A stretch of DNA of 64,000 nt from UBA11891 sp965658355 (GTDB lineage: Bacteria; Bacteroidota; Bacteroidia; Flavobacteriales; Flavobacteriaceae), in the NCBI GenBank assembly GCA_965658355.1, contig CBFHRX010000001.1, positions 1 to 64,000 on the forward strand, read 5' to 3'. The notes under the pieces were generated by a model. It ran no database searches, was not told where the DNA came from, and saw nothing but the letters and a program-made list of their open reading frames with translations. How positions within the stretch are numbered: position 1 is the stretch's first letter; the number at the start of each line of letters is the position of its first letter. The position numbers were made by a program, and so were the translations under genes. Positions 8,613-16,929 of this stretch are shown piece after piece.

Positions 8613-9264
8613 GTACTGGGGCTATAATGGAAATATTTTCTTTGGTGACAGGATGGACAAAAGATAGTTTTCGGGCATGAAGGTCAATACAACCATTCGG
8701 ATTACTTCTGGGGGCTCCGTATTTTAAATCCCCTTTAATAGGAAAGCCAATTTGAGCCAATTGACAGCGTATTTGATGGTGTCTTCCTGTTTCCAATTCA
8801 ATTGCCAAAAGGCTGTACCGATCGAACTGTTGAATTTGCGTCAATTTCAGGATTGCTTTCTTGCTATTTTTTTTCTCCTGATCATATGCAAAGGATTTAT
8901 TTTTTGATTGATTTCGAAGTAACCAATGTTCCAATCTGAGTTCTTGTTCTTTTAATCCTTTGGGGATAATAGCCCAATATTCTTTTGAGAGTGACCGATT
9001 GGCAAACAATTGATTCATTCTTTGTAAAGCTTTAGAGGTTCGTGCCATGATAACGACCCCACTTGTAGGTCTGTCCAAACGATGAACGACCCCTAGGAAT
9101 ACATTTCCTGGCTTGTCGTATTTTTCTTTGATATACGCTTTTAATAGCTCTACCAAGGGTTGGTCTCCCGTTTTATCACCTTGAACGAGCAGGCCTCCCG
9201 GCTTGTTTACCGCAATTAAGTGATTGTCCTCATATAGGATTTCAGGAAGTAGGTGTTGACTCAC
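8575..9264 (-). CDS. RluA-family 23S rRNA/tRNA pseudouridine synthase
   Basis: 229-residue pseudouridine synthase. The catalytic motif HRLDRPTSG has its aspartate at residue 64, preceded by the NKPGGLLVQG substrate-loop motif and followed by the GRHHQIRCQLAQIG motif, all diagnostic of the RluA/RluC/RluD group. There is no S4 domain, as in RluA or TruC rather than RluC/RluD, so the exact uridine target cannot be read from sequence. The start is a GTG whose G is the last base of the panB stop (TAGTG), indicating translational coupling to panB. The 3' end overlaps the preceding plus-strand gene by 38 bases. Confidence 0.92.
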   Translation of the reverse strand: MSQHLLPEILYEDNHLIAVNKPGGLLVQGDKTGDQPLVELLKAYIKEKYDKPGNVFLGVVHRLDRPTSGVVIMARTSKALQRMNQLFANRSLSKEYWAIIPKGLKEQELRLEHWLLRNQSKNKSFAYDQEKKNSKKAILKLTQIQQFDRYSLLAIELETGRHHQIRCQLAQIGFPIKGDLKYGAPRSNPNGCIDLHARKLSFVHPVTKENISIIAPVPTAPLWSDVLSG

Positions 9265-10082
9265 TAATAGGTCTCTTTGTCGTTCGGGAAGTTTTGACTT
9301 TTCACGTCTTCTGTATAGTGCTCAATAGCGCCCCGAATAAGGCTGTCAAGATCGAGGTAGCGTCTCAAAAAACGCGGGCTGAATTCCTTACTCATCCCCA
9401 GCATATCGTGTAAGACCAATACTTGTCCGTCTACCTTAGGACCAGCCCCAATCCCAATAACAGGAATGCTAACCTTTTCGCTTACTTTTTGAGCGAGTTC
9501 GGCCGGGATTTTTTCCAATACGATACCAAAACAACCCAATTTTTCGAGCAGTTCAGCATCATTTACCAATTGCTCAGCTTCTTGTTCTTCGCGAGCTCGA
9601 ACGGTATAAGTACCAAATTTATAGATGGATTGAGGTGTCAAGCCCAAATGTCCCATAACAGGAATTCCAGCTTCTACGATCCGTTCAATCGAGGGTTTTA
9701 TTTGCTCACCACCTTCTACCTTAACAGCATGCGCTCCTGATTCTTTCATGATACGTATGGCAGAACGAAGGGCTTCTTTTGAATCGGATTGGTAGGTTCC
9801 AAAAGGAAGATCGACGACTATCAAAGCTCTTTTGACAGCTCTCACTACGCTGCTTGCATGGTAGATCATCTGATCCAAGGTAATGGGTAAGGTAGTTTCA
9901 TGTCCTGCCATCACATTGGAGGCAGAGTCACCGACTAAAATAATATCGATACCCGCTTGGTCAACAAGGCTGGCTAGGGTAAAGTCATAAGCGGTTAGCA
10001 TGGCGATTTTTTCCTTATTCTTTTTCATCTCTAACAAAGAGGCAGTCGTAATACGAGAATAGTTTTTTTGTGCTTTTGACAT
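9264..10082 (-). CDS. panB: 3-methyl-2-oxobutanoate hydroxymethyltransferase
   Basis: 272-residue cytosolic enzyme that transfers a hydroxymethyl group from 5,10-methylene-tetrahydrofolate to 2-ketoisovalerate, giving ketopantoate, the first step of pantothenate and CoA synthesis. Visible signatures are MLTAYDFTLASLVDQAGID (28-46), the metal-binding LVGDSASNVMAGHETTLP, the VKVEGG motif and the GIGAGPKVDGQVLV segment. The length is typical. It shares 2-ketoisovalerate with the leucine pathway encoded a few kilobases away. It is the first gene of a two-gene minus-strand unit with the pseudouridine synthase, and divergent from the DinB-like gene. Confidence 0.96.
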   Translation of the reverse strand: MSKAQKNYSRITTASLLEMKKNKEKIAMLTAYDFTLASLVDQAGIDIILVGDSASNVMAGHETTLPITLDQMIYHASSVVRAVKRALIVVDLPFGTYQSDSKEALRSAIRIMKESGAHAVKVEGGEQIKPSIERIVEAGIPVMGHLGLTPQSIYKFGTYTVRAREEQEAEQLVNDAELLEKLGCFGIVLEKIPAELAQKVSEKVSIPVIGIGAGPKVDGQVLVLHDMLGMSKEFSPRFLRRYLDLDSLIRGAIEHYTEDVKSQNFPNDKETY

Positions 10083-10120
10083 GAATGCGTATCTATTTTT
10101 GTTTTAAAGATACACAGCTT

Positions 10121-10151
10121 TTCGCTTCACCCAAAGCTTTGTCTATCTTTG
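10121..10151 (+). promoter_or_regulatory. Bacteroidota-type promoter of the DinB-like gene
   Basis: TTCG at 10121-10124 (one mismatch to the -33 TTTG), a 19-base spacer, then a perfect TAnnTTTG box TATCTTTG at 10144-10151. The box lies 23 bases before the ATG at 10175, which supports that start over a longer in-frame extension. Confidence 0.65.
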
Positions 10152-10174
10152 AGAGTCTTCTAAACAGCGAACGA

Positions 10175-10762
10175 ATGAAAAAAATCATGCTGCCCATACT
10201 TTTATTTGCTCAATTGGGCAACGGCCAGAATAGGTCGGAACTGCCTTTTGAAAACATTGGTGATTATCCAAAAGAGTATACGGCCAGAACCGTCATGATA
10301 CGACTTATTTCAGGCTTAGGCTACAGGTATCATTGGGCATCAAAAGAATTACGCCCTATTGATTTGGCGTATCGTCCCAGCAGTGAAGCTGCTTCAGCAG
10401 AAGAAACCCTAATGCATTTGTATGGTCTCTCTGATATGATTAAAAATGCGGTTCTAAACCAACCTAGCCTTAGGCCGCTTCCCAAAACTGCTAGGACTTA
10501 CACGGAACTTAGAGAAGCCACATTGACCAATTTAAAAGAGGCCATTCAAGGCCTTCAGCTTAGCGAGGAGGAAGGGCTTGCTGCCAGGAAAGTCATCCTA
10601 GAGCGAGCCTCTAGAAGTGTTGAATTCCCTTTTTGGCATGCTATTAATGGGCCCGTGTCAGACGCCCTTTATCATGTAGGGCAGTTGGTGAGTTTTAGAA
10701 GAACAACTGGAAATCCCATCGATTCCAATGTGAGTGTATTTATGGGAAAAAATAAAAATTGA
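10175..10762 (+). CDS. DinB-superfamily protein, probably exported
   Basis: 195 residues from the ATG at 10175. I prefer this start because a promoter box ends 23 bases upstream and the protein then begins with a short signal-like segment (MKKIMLPILLFAQLGNGQ). The body is a four-helix DinB/YfiT-like domain: a His in YHWASKELRP, a second in LMHLYGLSD, and a third pair in FWHAINGPVSDALYHVGQL, the usual metal-ligand layout of the family. DinB-like proteins include thiol-dependent S-transferases, but the activity here is unknown. Transcription runs toward dnaK; the only hairpin between them is the palindrome at 10773. Confidence 0.8.
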   Translation: MKKIMLPILLFAQLGNGQNRSELPFENIGDYPKEYTARTVMIRLISGLGYRYHWASKELRPIDLAYRPSSEAASAEETLMHLYGLSDMIKNAVLNQPSLRPLPKTARTYTELREATLTNLKEAIQGLQLSEEEGLAARKVILERASRSVEFPFWHAINGPVSDALYHVGQLVSFRRTTGNPIDSNVSVFMGKNKN

Positions 10763-10772
10763 TCCCGGTCCG

Positions 10773-10787
10773 CTGACAAGCTGTCAG
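10773..10787. promoter_or_regulatory. Perfect palindrome upstream of dnaK (operator candidate)
   Basis: CTGACA-agc-TGTCAG, 6-base arms and a 3-base centre, 55 bases before the dnaK start. It differs from CIRCE. It could be a binding site for a heat-shock regulator. Because TTTT follows, a weak terminator for the DinB-like gene is the main alternative. Confidence 0.45.
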
Positions 10788-10797
10788 TTTTAGTGTA

Positions 10798-10814
10798 TTG
10801 GCATAATCATTGAC
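10798..10814 (+). promoter_or_regulatory. Sigma-54-like promoter element of dnaK (candidate)
   Basis: TTGGCA at 10798-10803 and TTGAC at 10810-10814. The GG pair and the downstream G are ten bases apart, as in -24/-12 promoters, but the -12 GC reads GA. The predicted start is about 10824, 19 bases before the dnaK ATG. I see no TAnnTTTG box in this gap. Confidence 0.35.
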
Positions 10815-10842
10815 AATTTCTAAACGAAATTAAATTTTGATT

Positions 10843-12747
10843 ATGAGTAAAATTATCGGAATAGATTTAGGGACCACCAATTCATGTGTCTCTGTTATGG
10901 AAGGGAATGAGCCAGTGGTCATTCCCAATGCTGAAGGGAAACGCACCACTCCTTCTGTAATCGGTTTTGTTGAGGGGGGCGAAATAAAAGTAGGAGATCC
11001 TGCAAAGCGACAAGCCGTAACAAATCCCACCAAAACGATTGCGTCGGTTAAAAGATTTATGGGGAACAAATATTCAGAATCCTCTAAAGAAGTGAGCACA
11101 GTAGCCTATAAAGTGGTGAAAGGAGATAACGATACTCCACGTGTCGATATCGATGGGCGCTTATACACACCACAGGAGCTGTCTGCGATGACGCTTCAGA
11201 AAATGAAAAAGACAGCCGAAGAATATCTCGGTCAAGATGTAAGCGAAGCCGTGATTACGGTGCCCGCGTATTTTAATGATGCACAGCGTCAAGCGACCAA
11301 GGAGGCAGGTGAAATTGCCGGTCTTAAAGTGCAGCGTATTATTAACGAGCCAACAGCAGCTGCATTAGCATACGGACTTGACAAAGGCGGTAGTGATAAA
11401 AAGATAGCCGTCTACGATCTTGGAGGAGGTACCTTTGATATCTCTGTTTTGGAATTGGGTGACGGTGTGTTTGAAGTATTAGCTACGAATGGCGATACCC
11501 ATCTTGGAGGAGATGATTTTGATCAGGTTATCATTGATTTTCTAGCGGGAGAATTCCAAGCAGCAGAATCTATCGACTTACGAAAAGATCCGATGGCGCT
11601 TCAACGTTTAAAAGAAGCAGCCGAAAAAGCAAAAATAGAGTTGTCTTCTTCAGCACAAACAGAAATCAACTTACCCTATGTTACAGCTACAGAGTCAGGA
11701 CCCAAGCACTTGGTAACCACTTTGACGCGTTCCAAGTTTGAACAGCTAGCAGATGACTTGGTAAAACGTTCTATGGCGCCTGTTAAAAAGGCCTTAGAGG
11801 ATGCTGGTTTGTCTACCGGAGATATAGATGAGGTTATTTTAGTAGGAGGTTCAACACGTATTCCTGTTATCCAAGAGCAAGTTGAAAAATTCTTCGGTAA
11901 GAAGCCCTCTAAAGGAGTAAACCCTGACGAAGTAGTAGCTGTTGGAGCAGCCATCCAAGGAGGTGTGTTAACAGGAGATGTTAAAGATGTATTGTTATTG
12001 GACGTAACGCCCCTTTCTTTGGGAATTGAGACAATGGGAAGCGTTATGACAAAGCTTATTGACGCCAATACGACGATCCCCACCAAAAAATCTCAAGTAT
12101 TTTCGACAGCGGCAGACAATCAACCTTCAGTAGAAATTCATGTATTACAAGGGGAGCGCTCAATGGCAGCTGATAACAAAACGATAGGGCGTTTTCACTT
12201 AGATGGAATTCCACCGGCACCACGAGGAACACCTCAAATTGAGGTCACCTTTGATATTGATGCGAATGGGATTATCAAAGTAAGTGCCCAAGACAAGGCT
12301 ACAGGAAAATCACAAGACATCAGAATTGAAGCTTCATCTGGATTGACAGAGGAAGAAATAGAAAAGATGAAGCAAGAAGCTGAAGCAAATGCGGAAGCGG
12401 ATAAAAAAGCCAAAGAGGAAGTAGATAAGCTCAACAGTGCTGATCAGATGATCTTCCAAACGGAGAAGCAGCTTTCTGAATTTGGAGACAAGCTATCAGA
12501 CGATAAGAAAAAGCCTATCGAGACAGCTTTGGAAGCCCTAAAAAAGGCACACGAATCCAAAGATCTTGCTCAAATAGAACCGGCTTTAGACCAAATTAAT
12601 GAAGCTTGGAAAAACGCTTCAGAGGAAATGTACAAAGCCCAAGCTGAAGCCGGTCAAGCGGATGCGGGTGCAGCTCCAGATCCTACTGCGAATGCAGCTG
12701 ATAAAGGAGACGATGTACAGGATGTAGATTTTGAAGAAGTGAAATAA
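10843..12747 (+). CDS. dnaK: Molecular chaperone DnaK (Hsp70)
   Basis: 634-residue ATP-dependent cytosolic chaperone working with DnaJ and GrpE. The start is placed at the ATG giving MSKIIGIDLGTTNS; an in-frame ATA two codons upstream is not needed. The nucleotide-binding domain (about 1-380) has IGIDLGTTNSC, the IINEPTAAALAYG stretch, DLGGGTFD and ILVGGSTRIP; the substrate-binding domain follows, then a Gln/Ala/Asp-rich tail ending in DVDFEEVK, typical of bacterial DnaK. It appears monocistronic: a palindrome and a sigma-54-like element lie upstream and a strong hairpin terminator downstream. No dnaJ or grpE is nearby. Confidence 0.98.
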   Translation: MSKIIGIDLGTTNSCVSVMEGNEPVVIPNAEGKRTTPSVIGFVEGGEIKVGDPAKRQAVTNPTKTIASVKRFMGNKYSESSKEVSTVAYKVVKGDNDTPRVDIDGRLYTPQELSAMTLQKMKKTAEEYLGQDVSEAVITVPAYFNDAQRQATKEAGEIAGLKVQRIINEPTAAALAYGLDKGGSDKKIAVYDLGGGTFDISVLELGDGVFEVLATNGDTHLGGDDFDQVIIDFLAGEFQAAESIDLRKDPMALQRLKEAAEKAKIELSSSAQTEINLPYVTATESGPKHLVTTLTRSKFEQLADDLVKRSMAPVKKALEDAGLSTGDIDEVILVGGSTRIPVIQEQVEKFFGKKPSKGVNPDEVVAVGAAIQGGVLTGDVKDVLLLDVTPLSLGIETMGSVMTKLIDANTTIPTKKSQVFSTAADNQPSVEIHVLQGERSMAADNKTIGRFHLDGIPPAPRGTPQIEVTFDIDANGIIKVSAQDKATGKSQDIRIEASSGLTEEEIEKMKQEAEANAEADKKAKEEVDKLNSADQMIFQTEKQLSEFGDKLSDDKKKPIETALEALKKAHESKDLAQIEPALDQINEAWKNASEEMYKAQAEAGQADAGAAPDPTANAADKGDDVQDVDFEEVK

Positions 12748-12770
12748 CAACTAAGTGTGTTTCATGAAAG

Positions 12771-12800
12771 CCTCCTCAATGTATTGGGGAGGTTTTTTTT
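12771..12800 (+). terminator. Intrinsic terminator of dnaK
   Basis: CCTCCTCAA pairs with TTGGGGAGG (9 base pairs including one G-T wobble) around a TGTA loop, followed by eight T residues. The next gene, menI, starts 12 bases downstream. Confidence 0.88.
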
Positions 12801-12812
12801 ATTTTTACCACT

Positions 12813-13229
12813 ATGGACAAAGAACAAATACTCGGTTTTTGTAACGCGTCCAGCGCCAACACCTTAATGGAAACGCTGGAGATAGAATACATTGACGTGG
12901 GGGAAGATTATATAACGGCCCGGATGCCTGTTACCCCAAAAGTGCATCAACCGGATGGGGTCTTACACGGGGGCGCTACGGCTGCTCTTGCAGAAAGTAT
13001 TGGGAGTGTTGCGGTATTTGTTTTTAATCAAGAGCCAGGATTAATGGTGAGAGGAATTGAAATCACCGCCAACCATGTTAGCAGTGTCCGTGAGGGGTAT
13101 GTCTATGCCAAAGCACAACCCATACATTTGGGAAAAAGCATCCAATTTTGGGAAATTCGGGTTACTGACGAAGAAGATAAATTGGTTTCGTTATGTAAGT
13201 TAACGACTTATAAACGCCCCAAGCGATAA
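12813..13229 (+). CDS. menI: Hotdog thioesterase, probable DHNA-CoA hydrolase
   Basis: 138-residue PaaI/YdiI-type hotdog thioesterase. The motif PDGVLHGGATAALAESIGS (about 47-65) closely matches the active-site helix of E. coli YdiI (MenI), which hydrolyses 1,4-dihydroxy-2-naphthoyl-CoA. Position as first gene of the menaquinone cluster, 6 bases before menF, supports this role after MenB. Other PaaI-like thioesterases share the fold, so substrate assignment rests on the motif plus context. It starts 12 bases after the dnaK terminator; no good promoter box is visible between them (nearest is TATTTTTA at 12800). Confidence 0.85.
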   Translation: MDKEQILGFCNASSANTLMETLEIEYIDVGEDYITARMPVTPKVHQPDGVLHGGATAALAESIGSVAVFVFNQEPGLMVRGIEITANHVSSVREGYVYAKAQPIHLGKSIQFWEIRVTDEEDKLVSLCKLTTYKRPKR

Positions 13230-13235
13230 TTCACT

Positions 13236-14276
13236 ATGACGGCTGCGAATGCTATTTTTGATATAGTAAGGGAATCCAAAAAGCCATTTGTATTTTTTAG
13301 ACTCCCTCAAGGACCACAAGTTCAATTCTACTTTCAAGAAGATTTTAATTGTCATTACAATGAAAATTTAGAGCAGGAAGGCTTTGTGTTTCAACCCTTC
13401 GACACGTCAAAACAATCCTATTGTATTCCTTCTGATAAGCAGATGACTTTTGATTGGAGTCCAGAAGCACCTCAGAAAAAGGCCCGCCCTATTTTAGCGT
13501 CCAGGCTGGAAAATAAAGAAGAACATATCAGCCTAATCAGCAAAGCTCAAGAGTGTATTCAGAAAGGAGAATTCCAGAAAGTTGTACTTTCTAAAAAAGT
13601 AAGTATTCCCCTTCAGAACCCCATAGGGTTTGACTATTACCTAAGGCTGTTGAGTGCCTACCCCGATGCATTGGTGTATTTTTGGAATCATCCAGAAACG
13701 GGAGCCTGGGTAGGTGCTACTCCAGAGAAATTAGTAACGGTAGCCGACGATTCCTATCATACTATGGCTTTAGCGGGTACGTTGGTGTATAATGAGGGGG
13801 AAGCCCCCAATTGGACTGACAAAGAAATTGAAGAACAACAGCTTGTAGTAACAGCTATTGAAGAAGGGATTTCCACAAACTTTCCAAACGTGACTTTAGA
13901 CAGTTCTGAGCGCTACACCAAAAAAGCGGGAAATATTCAGCATCTATGCACTGACATTCATTTTTCAGGCGCTGACATAGCTGTAAAAGACATTGTATCT
14001 GTATTGCATCCAACCCCTGCTGTTGGGGGCCTTCCTAAGCAAGCGAGTCTTGACTTTATTCACAAAAACGAAGCCTATGATCGGCACTATTATTCCGGTG
14101 TACTAGGGCCGGTTTCAAAACAAACAAAGGAGTTATTTGTGAATTTACGTTGTGGCCAAGTTCGAGAGTCTTTTTTTGATATTTATGTAGGGGGTGGGAT
14201 TACAGCGGCCAGCCAAGGTGAAAAAGAATGGGAAGAACTTCAACGAAAATCAGAGACACTGCTTAGCTGCTTGTAG
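13236..14276 (+). CDS. menF: Isochorismate synthase
   Basis: 346-residue chorismate-binding enzyme converting chorismate to isochorismate, the entry to menaquinone synthesis. The C-terminal two thirds carries the family hallmarks: GATPEKLV, the MALAGTL stretch, the LHPTPAVGGLPK motif, a Y-D-R-x-Y-Y-S-G segment and the closing VGGGITAASQGEKEWEE. The N-terminal part is short and variable, as in compact MenF/EntC proteins. Neighbouring menD makes MenF more likely than a siderophore EntC. Its 3' end is separated from menD by 22 bases. Confidence 0.93.
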   Translation: MTAANAIFDIVRESKKPFVFFRLPQGPQVQFYFQEDFNCHYNENLEQEGFVFQPFDTSKQSYCIPSDKQMTFDWSPEAPQKKARPILASRLENKEEHISLISKAQECIQKGEFQKVVLSKKVSIPLQNPIGFDYYLRLLSAYPDALVYFWNHPETGAWVGATPEKLVTVADDSYHTMALAGTLVYNEGEAPNWTDKEIEEQQLVVTAIEEGISTNFPNVTLDSSERYTKKAGNIQHLCTDIHFSGADIAVKDIVSVLHPTPAVGGLPKQASLDFIHKNEAYDRHYYSGVLGPVSKQTKELFVNLRCGQVRESFFDIYVGGGITAASQGEKEWEELQRKSETLLSCL

Positions 14277-14298
14277 GTTTTTGTACCTTTGGGCTGCA

Positions 14299-16086
14299 AT
14301 GAAAGAGAGTCCTCAAACTCAGAAAGCCTGGTATCCTGAAATTCCACTGCCACAAACTGTTGTGCATTATTGTGAACAATATGGAATTCAACACATTATA
14401 ATTTCAGCAGGGTCAAGAAACGCTCCGCTCACCAATGGTTTTGTTGAAAATCCTTTCTTCAAAACGTACAGTATAGTGGACGAAAGAGCGGCTGCATTTT
14501 TTGGTTTGGGTATCGCCCAACAGCTCCAAAAGCCTGTTGCCCTTGTTTGCACCTCTGGGTCGGCCCTTTTAAATTATTATCCAGCAGTAGCAGAAGCCTA
14601 TTATTCTAAAATACCATTGGTAGTGATTTCAGCAGATCGAATGCCCCATCGAATTGACATAGGGGATGGGCAGACTATTCAGCAGGCTGGTGTATTTGGT
14701 CCTCATCTGGTCGGAGCCACAGACTTAAAGCCCGATGTCATTCACGCTACGGCTACCTTGCTTGAAAGCCCCCTGCAACACTTAATTTCTCCTACAGCCA
14801 GTCCCGAAGAGGTAGAGGCGGTGCAGCAGAAGCACCAATTGCACAATGAAACTCAACTACAAAAAATACTTGGAGTTGCGTCTCAAAAAAAAGGCCCGGT
14901 ACATCTAAATGTCCCAATGGAAGAGCCTTTGTATGGAATGACACAAAAGCCACTCTCTTTTAGTCCTGTAAAAAAAATAGCCGTTGTAAAAACACAAAAC
15001 GCTTTTGATGCTCTAGCCCTAAAGTGGTCGAAGGCAAAGAAGAAAATGCTATTGGTGGGGGTGATGCCTCCTGATCCAAAATGGCAATCCCTATTGGAAA
15101 AATTGACATCAGATCCTTCTGTTGTATTGCTGACTGAGAAAACCTCAAACTTGCAATATCCCAAAACAATACGTGCTATTGACTGCTTAATGGCCCCTAT
15201 GGAATTGGATGAAAATACTTTTAACACGGATCTGCAACCGGATCTGTTGGTCACTTTTGGAGGCATGATAGTGTCAAAAAAAATAAAAGCCTATTTGCGT
15301 AAGTTTCCAGCAAGCGATCACTATCATATTGATCCGATTAACGCCTATGATACCTTTTATCATTTGACAGAACACATTAAAGCGTCTCCTATATTCGTAT
15401 TAGAAAGCCTGCTCCTTGCGTCACCAAAACTAGATTCTCATTATCAGGCGAATGTTCTTGAACGTTACTCCCATTATCTGGAAAAAGGGAAGGATTATTT
15501 GCAATCGCTCCCGTTCTCTGATTTAAAAGTATTTCAAACCCTCTTTCAAAAGCTCCCAGAAAATAGCAACTTACAAATAGCCAATAGCTCACCTATTCGC
15601 TATGCACAATTGTTTGATCTTCCTTCTCTAGTCAATGTGTATTGCAATCGAGGAACGAGTGGAATCGATGGAAGTACAGCGACTTCTATAGGGGCGGCGC
15701 AAATCAACCAAGCCCCTACTGTATTAGTAACAGGCGATTTGAGTTTTTTTTATGACAGCAATGGACTTTGGAATAACTACATCCCAAAGGATTTTCGCAT
15801 TGTATTGATCAACAATAATGGAGGGGGGATATTCCGAATATTACCCGGAGAAAAGGACAGCCCCAAGTACGATACCTATTTTGAAACCATCCATCAGCGA
15901 TCGGCCCGACACATGGCAAAAATGCATGGCTTTTCCTATCAAAAAGTAAATAGTCAATGGAGCTTGAATTGGGCTTTAAAAGGGTTTTTTAAAACTTCTG
16001 CGAAACCCAAAATCCTAGAGATACAAACGCCGAGGAAAAGAAATGATACGATCTTATTGAATTACTTTAAGGCTATGGTCAAATAA
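14299..16086 (+). CDS. menD: SEPHCHC synthase
   Basis: 595-residue thiamine-diphosphate enzyme that adds a succinyl semialdehyde unit from 2-oxoglutarate to isochorismate. I use the ATG at 14299 (MKESPQTQKAWYPEI); a longer frame starting at 14194 would run through the menF coding end and give a non-family N-terminus. Visible are the Glu-containing VDERAAAFFGLG segment near 70, the CNRGTSGIDGSTATSIGAA region, and the ThDP/metal motif GDLSFFYDSNGLW with INNNGGGIF. A TACCTTTG box at 14284-14291 sits 7 bases before the ATG. Confidence 0.95.
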   Translation: MKESPQTQKAWYPEIPLPQTVVHYCEQYGIQHIIISAGSRNAPLTNGFVENPFFKTYSIVDERAAAFFGLGIAQQLQKPVALVCTSGSALLNYYPAVAEAYYSKIPLVVISADRMPHRIDIGDGQTIQQAGVFGPHLVGATDLKPDVIHATATLLESPLQHLISPTASPEEVEAVQQKHQLHNETQLQKILGVASQKKGPVHLNVPMEEPLYGMTQKPLSFSPVKKIAVVKTQNAFDALALKWSKAKKKMLLVGVMPPDPKWQSLLEKLTSDPSVVLLTEKTSNLQYPKTIRAIDCLMAPMELDENTFNTDLQPDLLVTFGGMIVSKKIKAYLRKFPASDHYHIDPINAYDTFYHLTEHIKASPIFVLESLLLASPKLDSHYQANVLERYSHYLEKGKDYLQSLPFSDLKVFQTLFQKLPENSNLQIANSSPIRYAQLFDLPSLVNVYCNRGTSGIDGSTATSIGAAQINQAPTVLVTGDLSFFYDSNGLWNNYIPKDFRIVLINNNGGGIFRILPGEKDSPKYDTYFETIHQRSARHMAKMHGFSYQKVNSQWSLNWALKGFFKTSAKPKILEIQTPRKRNDTILLNYFKAMVK

Positions 16087-16112
16087 CTTATTTTTGTAAA
16101 AAAATAAAGTTG

Positions 16113-16928
16113 ATGAGAACATGGGAAACAATCACTGAGTACAGTGATATCAAGTTTGAATTTTTTGAAGGAATTGCTAAAATCACCATAAACCGACCAG
16201 AGGTTTACAATGCCTTTCGACCTGAGACAAACAATCAAATGTTGGAAGCAATGGATGTATGCCGCGAGCGTAATGACATCGATGTTGTTGTCTTTACAGG
16301 GGCTGGTGAGAAGGCTTTTTGTAGCGGTGGCGATCAAAATGTAAAAGGAGTAGGGGGCTATGTCGGTGAAGATGGGGTCCCAAGACTGAATGTGTTGGAC
16401 TTACACAAAAAGATCCGAGAAATCCCCAAGCCTGTAATTGCTATGGTAAATGGTTATGCCATTGGAGGCGGTCATGTTTTACATGTTGTCTGTGACATGA
16501 CAATAGCCAGTGAGAATGCCATCTTTGGGCAGACAGGGCCAAAGGTAGGAAGTTTTGATGGCGGGTTTGGATCTTCTTATTTGGCGCGTCATGTAGGGCA
16601 AAAAAAGGCTCGTGAAATTTGGTTTTTGTGCCAGCAATACTCCGCTCAAGAAGCTCAAGAAATGGGAATGGTTAACAAAGTAGTCCCTTTAGACAAGCTA
16701 GAAGATACCGTCGTAGAATGGTCTAAAATAATGCAGCAAAGGAGTCCATTGGCCTTGCGTATGGTCAAGCGTTGTTTAAATGCAGAGTTAGACGGACAGC
16801 ACGGACTGATGCAACTTGCCGGTGACGCTACGTTGATGTATTATCTAATGGACGAAGCCCAAGAAGGAAAACAAGCCTTTTTAGAAAAACGCGCTCCTGA
16901 TTTTAAACAATATCCCAAATTCCCTTAA
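16113..16928 (+). CDS. menB: 1,4-dihydroxy-2-naphthoyl-CoA synthase
   Basis: 271-residue crotonase-fold enzyme closing the naphthoquinone ring of o-succinylbenzoyl-CoA. The ATG at 16113 is used rather than the adjacent upstream TTG. Family features: ITINRPEVYNAFRPET (about 26-41), the oxyanion-hole residues around GAGEKAFCSGGDQ, GYAIGGGHVLH, the QTGPKVGSFDGGFGSSYLAR signature, and the C-terminal KQAFLEKRAPDFKQYP typical of MenB. It lies 26 bases after menD; its stop is one base before the GTG of menA. Confidence 0.96.
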   Translation: MRTWETITEYSDIKFEFFEGIAKITINRPEVYNAFRPETNNQMLEAMDVCRERNDIDVVVFTGAGEKAFCSGGDQNVKGVGGYVGEDGVPRLNVLDLHKKIREIPKPVIAMVNGYAIGGGHVLHVVCDMTIASENAIFGQTGPKVGSFDGGFGSSYLARHVGQKKAREIWFLCQQYSAQEAQEMGMVNKVVPLDKLEDTVVEWSKIMQQRSPLALRMVKRCLNAELDGQHGLMQLAGDATLMYYLMDEAQEGKQAFLEKRAPDFKQYPKFP

Positions 16929-16929
16929 G

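Noticed and set aside
11676..12086. 136-codon minus-strand frame inside dnaK
   Set aside because: Lies wholly within the conserved dnaK coding sequence and shows no domain.
14194..14298. 35-codon N-terminal extension of menD
   Set aside because: It would run through the end of menF in another frame and gives no MenD-like sequence; MKESPQTQKAWYPEI at 14299 is the natural start.
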